From Omnitrophica WOR_2 bacterium RIFCSPHIGHO2_02_FULL_50_17 (GTDB taxonomy: Bacteria; Omnitrophota; Gorgyraeia; Zapsychrales; Zapsychraceae), in assembly GCA_001805645.1 (NCBI GenBank), contig MHGQ01000011.1, positions 1 to 40,515 on the forward strand: DNA of 40,515 nucleotides, in the 5' to 3' direction. The position numbers and the translations under genes are program-made. Under the pieces are notes generated by a model that saw only the letters and a list, made by a program, of their open reading frames with translations, did not search any database and had not been told where the DNA came from. Position 1 is the first letter of the stretch; each line of letters opens with the position of its first letter. Positions 34,702-40,515 of this stretch are shown here, piece after piece.

Positions 34702-36123
34702 ATGAACCGCAATCTCATCCAAGGCGCTAAACCCGTACTCTTTCTCATCATAATTTCCTTTGCGCTTTCTTTGTCGCCCAGCTTAACCGTCCCCTATCTT
34801 AACGACGATATAGACCATTTTCACAATGTGGCCCGCGCCATACGCTCTTCGACTATGGCATCCTGGCTCTTAACTCCCCACAATGAACACGTCATTCCTT
34901 TTTTAAAGGCGATTTACTTTCTCTGTTACAAATATTCCCGGATTGACCCTGAAGCATTCCACCTGATTGTGATCGTCCTATGTGTCGGCATCATCATTCT
35001 AACGTACAAATTAACCTTCCTACTGACCCAATCAACGCCTGCGGCTCTGGTGGGCGCCTCCATCATCGCGGCCACCAACCTTTTTGACGAGGCGATTGTT
35101 GTCATAGCCAACTCACATATCTTATTTTCCCTCTTTTTCTTCCTTCTTTTATTTTACGCGATGTATCAACATTCCCTGAAGAAAAAAACGTCCTGGCGAC
35201 TGACCGCCTTTTTTGCTGTCCTCCTTCTTCCTTCCACATTCGCCCTCGGATTAACATCCCTTATCTTTGTCGTTTTGTTCGACCGTCTATGCCTTTCACA
35301 AGAGCAACGCCAAAACAACAAAAGATTATTTCCAGCATTGACGATTGCTTGGTTATTAAGCCTTCTCCCCTATCTTTATTCGATCGATGCCATCATCCAT
35401 GCCGGGCACTATCAAGCCGTAGGGGCCCGATCCGTCTTTGAAATCATGCATTTTATCGCGCCGATCTTATGGCTGACAAAATATACGGCCTTAAACCTCA
35501 TCCCCTCCGTGACCGCCAATTCCTATTTAGCGTTTGGCCTCTTCTTCTTATCTTTCTTCACGGCTATCACTCGCCCTAAAGAAATCGAGTGGAAAAAGGT
35601 CGTTTTCTTTATCTTATTCGGGCTTTTCAATAATTATATTATCTTCGTCTTCCGAAGCGCCTGGGGAATGGCCTTTTTGTTGAGTCGCCCCCGCTATTAT
35701 GTATTCCCCATGGCCATGATCGCCCTATGCTATGCCATCATCCTCCATCCCCTCTTTCGCAACAACCCCAGGATCAAAAACGTTCCAACTCTTTTATTGG
35801 TTTATCTGTTATGTTTCTCTGCCGTCACGAATGGCAATTTGCGACGGCATGCCAATGGGCAGTTATTCGCCCAGAAAACGGTTGCGATAAAAAACTTTTG
35901 TATTCTGTTTAAAAAAGCCTTCGTTGATTATTTCCACGAGCATAAAGTGGCGGGGACTTTAGAGGTTAAGAACAAGACTCGCATATTCGCCCGAAGCACA
36001 AAACATTATGCGCAGTATATCCTCCCGGAAGAGATATACAACAAAATCATTTGGAAGGACTGTACCGACCCCGCCTTCCTTGACTATGTGAAGGCCAAAG
36101 AATACTTTTTCCTCATCGATTGA
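34702..36123 (+). CDS. Polytopic membrane protein of a glycan locus (GT-C-like)
   Basis: 473 residues from the ATG at 34702. GTG at 34693 is an alternative, and no Shine-Dalgarno is clear for either. About ten to eleven membrane segments. An early acidic loop (LNDDIDHFHNVARAI) and a following NEHVIPFLKAIYFL segment look like the first extracytoplasmic loop of a GT-C glycosyltransferase. The last 80 residues are soluble and end AKEYFFLID. It probably transfers sugars from a lipid carrier, but the family is not certain. It diverges from the GT2 gene. A second copy of its tail lies at 38797-38833. Confidence 0.8.
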   Translation: MNRNLIQGAKPVLFLIIISFALSLSPSLTVPYLNDDIDHFHNVARAIRSSTMASWLLTPHNEHVIPFLKAIYFLCYKYSRIDPEAFHLIVIVLCVGIIILTYKLTFLLTQSTPAALVGASIIAATNLFDEAIVVIANSHILFSLFFFLLLFYAMYQHSLKKKTSWRLTAFFAVLLLPSTFALGLTSLIFVVLFDRLCLSQEQRQNNKRLFPALTIAWLLSLLPYLYSIDAIIHAGHYQAVGARSVFEIMHFIAPILWLTKYTALNLIPSVTANSYLAFGLFFLSFFTAITRPKEIEWKKVVFFILFGLFNNYIIFVFRSAWGMAFLLSRPRYYVFPMAMIALCYAIILHPLFRNNPRIKNVPTLLLVYLLCFSAVTNGNLRRHANGQLFAQKTVAIKNFCILFKKAFVDYFHEHKVAGTLEVKNKTRIFARSTKHYAQYILPEEIYNKIIWKDCTDPAFLDYVKAKEYFFLID

Positions 36124-36132
36124 GGCGCTCAG

Positions 36133-36176
36133 CATAGCCCTTAACCCTTGCCAACGACCTGGACAAGTTTTGAAAA
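36133..36176 (-). pseudogene. Second epimerase tail
   Basis: 44 bp matching 32806-32849 at 38 of 44 positions, including the 12 bp past the stop. On the minus strand it reads FSKLVQVVGKG-stop against FSRLAKVVGEG-stop of the epimerase. A stop codon lies 12 nt upstream of the match in this frame, so no more of the gene survives. It sits 9 bp after the membrane protein stop. Confidence 0.8.
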
Positions 36177-36234
36177 CGAAACTTTGCATTATGCTACAAA
36201 GACCTTGGGCAAATAAAGCCTTCCAAACTCCGTT

Positions 36235-37404
36235 CTACCCGATCAAATCATCCGACCAAAGGCGTTTAATAAACACCGAATACGGCATGATGTCGATCCC
36301 ATCTTCCGTCTTTCGTGGACGGTCCTCTAGCGATACCACGACCCTACGTTTTAGGCCAGGATGGTCTTTAATGATTTCGCGCAAGCCGCGGAGATGATCA
36401 AAAGTTATTTTACTGCCCGACTTGGCTTCGACGGCCGTTTCCATATCGCCGAGGATAAAATCCACTTCAATACCGCTGGCCAGCCGCCAATAACTCAAAT
36501 CATAATCTATCCCGCTATAGGCCCGGTGCGCGCACAATTCGTGAAACACCCAATTTTCAAAAGCCTTCCCAAAAAGTTCCGAACCGGGTGCGAGTTTCCC
36601 CCTCTTGGCCAGGCAGTTAACGACCCCCACATCCGAAAAATAAAACTTAGGCGATTCGATGACGCGGCGTTTGGGTCTTTTCCGCCAAGCCTGAAGGAAT
36701 CGGCCCAGCATGGTGTCAACCAATATCTGAAAATACTCCCTCACGGCGGGACCGGAGACACCGCATTCCCTTGCAATCGTGGCATAATTGATGAGTTCAG
36801 TGTCGGAAAGAGCGGCCACGGCGAGAAAACTGGAAAATGCCGGAAGATTTCTTACCAGCGCCTCGGCGGCAATCTCTTCTTTCAGGTAGTCGTTGACATA
36901 AGAGCGGATAAGATGCTCATAAGACGGCCTCAGATAATGCCTCGGAAGATAACCGTGATTGACCATCCGGACAAGGTCAAAATCAGCACCGATTTCCTCA
37001 CAGATAAACCCGAATAATTCGTAACGCACCGCACGGCCCCCAAGAAGGTTCGCGTGTCCTCTTCTGACTTTTCTGGCGCTTGATCCGCATAGCCCAAACA
37101 CAAACCCCGCGTTTTCCATAAGCCAGTGAACCTCATCGAGCAACGCGGGAATTTTTTGAATCTCGTCGATAACAACAAACTGGACGTCCTTTTTAGATTG
37201 AAGAAAAAGGAGCTCTTCGCGCAACAGGCTGGGTTTCTCCATAAGACGAACGTAAAGGTCGGTCTTTAACAGATCATACCAGATTGCGTCAGGATAATCT
37301 GCTTTTAGGAGCATGCTTTTCCCGCTCTGGCGAGGCCCCCACAAAAAGAAACTCTCCTGTGGCTTTGCGGGAAGCTGAAGTTTTCTCTGAATCATAACAT
37401 TCAT
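36235..37404 (-). CDS. AAA_14/DUF4143 ATPase, first copy
   Basis: 389 residues. The N-terminal AAA domain has Walker A GPRQSGKS (about 24-31) and Walker B FVVIDEI (about 75-81), then a GSSARK sensor-like motif. The C-terminal DUF4143 region (about 195-385) carries EVDFILGDMETAVEAKSG, matching the D...ExK pattern of the PD-(D/E)XK nuclease fold to which DUF4143 is assigned. Function of this widespread family is unknown; many copies are strain-specific. An ATG 9 nt inside the gene is an alternative start. It lies in a glycan locus, where it is out of place. Confidence 0.9.
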   Translation of the reverse strand: MNVMIQRKLQLPAKPQESFFLWGPRQSGKSMLLKADYPDAIWYDLLKTDLYVRLMEKPSLLREELLFLQSKKDVQFVVIDEIQKIPALLDEVHWLMENAGFVFGLCGSSARKVRRGHANLLGGRAVRYELFGFICEEIGADFDLVRMVNHGYLPRHYLRPSYEHLIRSYVNDYLKEEIAAEALVRNLPAFSSFLAVAALSDTELINYATIARECGVSGPAVREYFQILVDTMLGRFLQAWRKRPKRRVIESPKFYFSDVGVVNCLAKRGKLAPGSELFGKAFENWVFHELCAHRAYSGIDYDLSYWRLASGIEVDFILGDMETAVEAKSGSKITFDHLRGLREIIKDHPGLKRRVVVSLEDRPRKTEDGIDIMPYSVFIKRLWSDDLIG

Positions 37405-37538
37405 ATATCATGATAATCGAAAGTAGTCAATTTATTTTTCTCGAAAGGTTTGTGATGCCCCGTCTGGCAGTCCACGTCATTGGCGGGGCAGGCGGGGACA
37501 GATGCGGGTTTTAGGTGAGACGGTTCCCTTCTACCCAA
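37405..37538. other. Spacer between the ATPase genes, with GC-rich hairpin
   Basis: 134 bp. TGCCCCG and CGGGGCA near 37455-37490 form a 7-bp stem, followed by CGGGGACAGATGCGGG, similar in look to REP sequences. The segment ends with the 19-bp repeat shared with the end of the first ATPase gene. Confidence 0.5.
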
Positions 37539-38714
37539 TCAAATCATGCCGCCCAGAAATTTCTCAACGGAAATGATCCTCACATTATCCTTGATCAAAT
37601 CCACACCTCGCGTATCGACCACCTGGTACAGATATGGAATCTTTAAGCCGGCGCTGAAATATTTTAAAGCCGAAATGTTCGGCTCCATGGATTTCTTGAC
37701 TTCAACGCAAAACCACGGGATATTGTCGATTGTTACCAAAAAATCCACTTCTTGTTTTTGTTTATTTCTAAGAAAATTCAGCCCGGCCATGTGCCCCTCG
37801 ACATCCGCCAAATAATGACATAACTTTAATAAATGAACGGCGACCATATTCTCCAGTCTAGCCCCTTCATCTTTTATTTCCGACCAGTCCCATAAAAACA
37901 GCTTCGGCTCTTTTTTCAAAGATCCCTGGAGCCTATTCTTGAAAGGATAAATCCTGAAGTGATAATAAAATTTTTCCAGGATCTCCACCCACGCCGCCAT
38001 GGTTTTATGCGCCACCTGCAAATCTTCCCTTAAGGAATTAATGGAAAACAATGACCCAACCCTTGCGGGCAACAACTGAACCAAAACCTGCATGGCGGAT
38101 AAGTCCCGGATGCTCTCCACGTCCCGTATATCTTCCTTGATCAGCCGATCCACTCTTTCCAGGTGCCATCTTCTTAATTCCCGCTCATCTTGTTTATTGA
38201 TTTGCTCCGGGAAGCCTCCAAATCGATACAAGCTTTCAAATAGGGAAAAGGGAGATGCGTCGAAAGGCAGATCCTTGAAAGGAACAAAATCCTTGTTTTT
38301 ATTTCCCGCCAGTTCCGCCACGGATAAAGGATGTAACCGGAAAGCGTGATACCTCCCCTGCAAGGAGTCCCCCCCCTTTCTATAAATATCCAGCCGCGCA
38401 CTTCCCGTAACCATAATGTTGAATGATTCCCTGTGCTTGTCGTACTCGCCCTTTAAATAATTTTTCCATTTACGGTATTTATGGATCTCATCCAGAACAA
38501 ACAATTTTTTATCCGCCTGCCAGAGCCCCTGAACCATCTGCCGCCTGTCCGCCACGTTGTCCCAATTCAAATACGCGTACGATGTCGGATAAATTTCTTT
38601 GGCTAAATTGACAGCCATCGTCGTTTTACCCACTTGGCGGGGACCGCTGATAAAGACCATCTTTTCTTTCAGGTCTTCTTTAATAATCTCTTCGAGATAA
38701 CGTTTAATCATCAT
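37539..38714 (-). CDS. AAA_14/DUF4143 ATPase, second copy
   Basis: 391 residues. Walker A is GPRQVGKTT (about 24-32) and Walker B LFVLDEI (about 70-76), with VTGSARLDIYRKGGDSLQGRY as the sensor and following loop. The C-terminal DUF4143 part includes QEVDFLVTIDNIPWFCVEVKKS, again the D...ExK pattern. It differs greatly from the neighbouring copy, so the two were not made by a recent duplication. GGAAG lies 5-9 nt before the first ATG, and a strong promoter with an operator-like palindrome lies upstream. Confidence 0.92.
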   Translation of the reverse strand: MMIKRYLEEIIKEDLKEKMVFISGPRQVGKTTMAVNLAKEIYPTSYAYLNWDNVADRRQMVQGLWQADKKLFVLDEIHKYRKWKNYLKGEYDKHRESFNIMVTGSARLDIYRKGGDSLQGRYHAFRLHPLSVAELAGNKNKDFVPFKDLPFDASPFSLFESLYRFGGFPEQINKQDERELRRWHLERVDRLIKEDIRDVESIRDLSAMQVLVQLLPARVGSLFSINSLREDLQVAHKTMAAWVEILEKFYYHFRIYPFKNRLQGSLKKEPKLFLWDWSEIKDEGARLENMVAVHLLKLCHYLADVEGHMAGLNFLRNKQKQEVDFLVTIDNIPWFCVEVKKSMEPNISALKYFSAGLKIPYLYQVVDTRGVDLIKDNVRIISVEKFLGGMI

Positions 38715-38744
38715 ATTCTTCCAATTTATACCGTAGTAGAAATA

Positions 38745-38772
38745 AGTATAAACTTTATTTGACTGTTGTCAA
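38745..38772 (-). promoter_or_regulatory. Promoter of the second ATPase gene
   Basis: On the minus strand, a perfect TTGACA (38772-38767), a 16-bp spacer and TATACT (38750-38745). Start near 38738, leader about 24 nt. Confidence 0.75.
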
Positions 38773-38777
38773 ATAAA
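38754..38777. promoter_or_regulatory. 24-bp palindrome over the -35 box (operator candidate)
   Basis: TTTATTTGAC (38754-38763) and GTCAAATAAA (38768-38777) are perfect 10-bp arms around TGTT. The right arm contains most of the -35 box of the ATPase promoter. Confidence 0.75.
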
Positions 38778-38796
38778 ATATCAAGATATCCCTACC

Positions 38797-38833
38797 GCCA
38801 AAGAACACTTCTTTCTCATCGATTGAGGCACTC
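38797..38833 (+). pseudogene. Second tail of the glycan membrane protein
   Basis: 37 bp matching 36094-36130 at 33 of 37 positions. It reads AKEHFFLID-stop against AKEYFFLID-stop. The frame stays open upstream to 38752, through the promoter of the ATPase gene, and may hold a few more related residues (DC and D at matching spacing), but that extension is weak. Confidence 0.75.
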
Positions 38834-38893
38834 GCGATTCCGCGATACTCATATCCGCAATTTCTTACAAATCTCTCCGACAAAAAACACCGA

Positions 38894-39811
38894 CTATCTT
38901 TTCCAAAAGGGAGCCAATAAACCAAACTTATCAATTTTGGAGAGAACCCGGTCCGCTGAATTCCGAAAAAAACTGAGAGGATCGAATTTAAATGCTCGAA
39001 TAAGATGATACTTGGTGCTACTCAAATCACCCAACCGCCGATAGATGCTCGACAGCCCAAAATGGATATCTGCCTTTGCCATATTTGTGATTTCTCCGCC
39101 GTATTGTTTCAAGAAAAACTCTTGAAGCGCGATGGTTTCTTCATAGCATTCTCTTTCTCGTGCAATAATACTGTTATCCACATGGACGCGATATTTCACG
39201 AGGGGCTCTGGGATGAAATAAAACTTATATCTGTACGCCAAATCTATCATGAATTTATAGTCATTGAGATATTTGAACTGTTCATCATAGCGGATATCCT
39301 TGACATGTTCCTTTTTAAAAATAATACTTAACCCGCAAATGAAGTTTCCTTTGAGCAATTCTTCAAAAATATAGCCATTCTTTTTCCTTCGCGTGGCACC
39401 ATACATTTGCAGGAAAGTTTTTCCGGTTTCTGCGCCTTCTTGATCAATGATCAAACCATCGGACCAAACCACCAAATCCTCATCATTCACTAGTATCTTC
39501 ATCTGCTTTTCAAGCTTATCCCTTGCCCACTCATCATCAGATGCAAACAGCGAAATAAATTTCCCCCTGGCCATCTCCAATCCCTCATTCATCGTTCTGA
39601 CAATACCAGCATTCTCGCGATGAAAAACGGCGCGAATGCGACCGTCTTTTTTTGCATAATCCTCAAGGATTTTCCTCGACCCGTCCGCGGAAGCATCATC
39701 GATGATGATCAATTCAAGATCAGCAAAGGTCTGACAAATAATACTTTCAATGGCTCTGGCGAGAAATTTTTCGTGATTGTAGGATGGGGAAACGACTGAC
39801 ACCAATGGCAT
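38894..39811 (-). CDS. Family 2 glycosyltransferase (surface glycan)
   Basis: 305 residues. GT-A domain with LVSVVSPSYNHE, ELIIIDDASADGS, NAGIVRTMNEGLEMARGKFISLFASDDEW, where the two Asp of ASDD are the metal site. The C-terminal 90 residues are helical (NMAKADIHFGLSSIYRRLGDLSSTKYHLIRAF), like the tail of many capsule and O-antigen transferases. It adds a sugar from a nucleotide donor; specificity is not predictable. It lies 65 bp downstream of the methyltransferase gene on the same strand. Confidence 0.92.
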   Translation of the reverse strand: MPLVSVVSPSYNHEKFLARAIESIICQTFADLELIIIDDASADGSRKILEDYAKKDGRIRAVFHRENAGIVRTMNEGLEMARGKFISLFASDDEWARDKLEKQMKILVNDEDLVVWSDGLIIDQEGAETGKTFLQMYGATRRKKNGYIFEELLKGNFICGLSIIFKKEHVKDIRYDEQFKYLNDYKFMIDLAYRYKFYFIPEPLVKYRVHVDNSIIARERECYEETIALQEFFLKQYGGEITNMAKADIHFGLSSIYRRLGDLSSTKYHLIRAFKFDPLSFFRNSADRVLSKIDKFGLLAPFWKR

Positions 39812-39876
39812 ATCTGCTCATTCCGAATATTTTTTGTTAATCGGGAAACTTAAAACCCCCAACAGGCAAATCGACC

Positions 39877-40515
39877 TTAACGAATTCTCGAACTGTCGCT
39901 TTGCGCCTCTACAAACAACTCGCATCCCAACTCAGGCATGTATTTGCTCATTTTCTCCAGACCTTTTAAAACTTTCCGATTCATTATTTTCTGCATAATA
40001 ATTTTCTCCATCTGTCTGTGCGTAAACGGCTTAATGAAATATGTGCCGTAGGACAAAATACGAAAACCATTCCTCTTAACCATTTTAAACAACAAGGCCT
40101 TATCAAAACGGGTGTGCCGGTGAAATTTTTTTTCCATCATGGATTTTTCGAAAATGTCATCAATGAGTCCCATTTCATAGGCCAACAAACGATGGAACGA
40201 GCGAACATTCGGGACGTTGATGTGGACAACCGTATCACGGTTGCAAATATATTTTAGGGACCGCAACAATCTGTCAGGATCGGCCACCTCGTGCAAGAGA
40301 CTGCTCAAGACAATGAAGTCAAAACGACATCCTGCCGTCAGACTTTGATAGACGTCCTCAAAACATCCCTTAACGATACTCACATTGGCCATACCTCTGG
40401 AGAGTTTCTGCGCATGTCTGGTGAATTTGAGTGCTGGCTCAACAATGCAAAAACTCTTAAAATCCTTATAAAAAAGAAATAGCGGCTCCAATCCGCATCC
40501 GACCTCTAAAATATT
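39877..40515 (-). CDS. Class I SAM-dependent methyltransferase, 5' end missing
   Basis: 213 codons up to the window edge, in frame throughout. The first visible residues are NILEVGCGLEPLFLF, motif I of the SAM-binding fold, so little of the domain is lost. FDFIVLSSLLHEVADP is motif IV and following; VVHINVPNVRSFHRLLAYEMG is typical of methyltransferases in glycan gene clusters. It likely methylates a sugar or a carrier-linked intermediate. The true start lies beyond 40515. Confidence 0.88.
   Translation of the reverse strand, partial: NILEVGCGLEPLFLFYKDFKSFCIVEPALKFTRHAQKLSRGMANVSIVKGCFEDVYQSLTAGCRFDFIVLSSLLHEVADPDRLLRSLKYICNRDTVVHINVPNVRSFHRLLAYEMGLIDDIFEKSMMEKKFHRHTRFDKALLFKMVKRNGFRILSYGTYFIKPFTHRQMEKIIMQKIMNRKVLKGLEKMSKYMPELGCELFVEAQSDSSRIR

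Noticed and set aside
37455-37500. Terminator for the second ATPase gene
   Set aside because: The GC-rich stem is not followed by a T run on the minus strand, so it is reported only as a hairpin in the spacer.
1-40515. CRISPR arrays, transposase or integrase genes
   Set aside because: No regularly spaced repeats and no protein with transposase or integrase motifs were found on either strand.

Overview
This is a gene-dense bacterial chromosome segment with no phage, no CRISPR array and no rRNA. Genes are packed into operons with 1-17 bp overlaps. Vertebrate-type signals are absent, and promoters are ordinary TTGACA/TATAAT types. A truncated PEP-CTERM protein at the left edge, a sigma-54 activator with its GAFTGA loop intact, a PPi-type phosphofructokinase, a citramalate synthase and an archaeal-type phosphoglycerate mutase homologue suggest a Gram-negative, probably anaerobic, poorly cultured lineage such as Omnitrophota or a PVC relative. 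That assignment is inference; no 16S rRNA gene or ribosomal marker lies in the window.

Layout. 1-141: C-terminus of a PEP-CTERM protein, then a strong terminator. 403-5900 (+): one operon of a membrane protein, a TPR protein, a GAF histidine kinase, an NtrC-type regulator and a PocR/GAF sensor protein. 5930-6432 (+): a DUF134 regulator with two palindromes over its promoter. 6696-13871: a molybdenum hydroxylase locus, with xdhC and a flavin protein, an exported cyclophilin, a coiled-coil protein, mocA (+), and the Mo, 2Fe-2S and FAD subunits. 13953-20027 (-): valS, nadC, an exported helical-repeat protein and a CPBP protease. 20100-27731 (-): tRNA-Pro, a PilZ protein, hom, thrC, coaB, an apgM-like gene, lysC and cimA, i.e. 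an aspartate-to-threonine/isoleucine operon. 27823-29531 (-): gpsA and a glycosyltransferase. 29624-32797 (+): tRNA-Thr, -Tyr and -Gly, then pfk and a GT-C glycosyltransferase. 32806-40515: a surface-glycan region with two DUF4143 ATPases.

The most unusual feature is a set of displaced gene tails. A second, diverged cimA 3' end lies just past cimA; nearly all its differences are silent, and it is interrupted by a 59-bp palindromic insert. A second epimerase tail (36133-36176) and a second tail of the adjacent membrane protein (38797-38833) bracket the two DUF4143 ATPase genes. I read these two as the outer ends of a tandem second copy of the epimerase-GT2-membrane protein module whose interior was replaced by the ATPase pair.

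How the genes work together. XdhC and MocA supply the mature cytosine-dinucleotide molybdenum cofactor to the three-subunit hydroxylase. LysC, Hom, the ApgM-like protein (candidate homoserine kinase) and ThrC lead from aspartate to threonine, and CimA opens the pyruvate route to isoleucine. The glycan genes build and transfer nucleotide-activated or lipid-linked sugars at the membrane.
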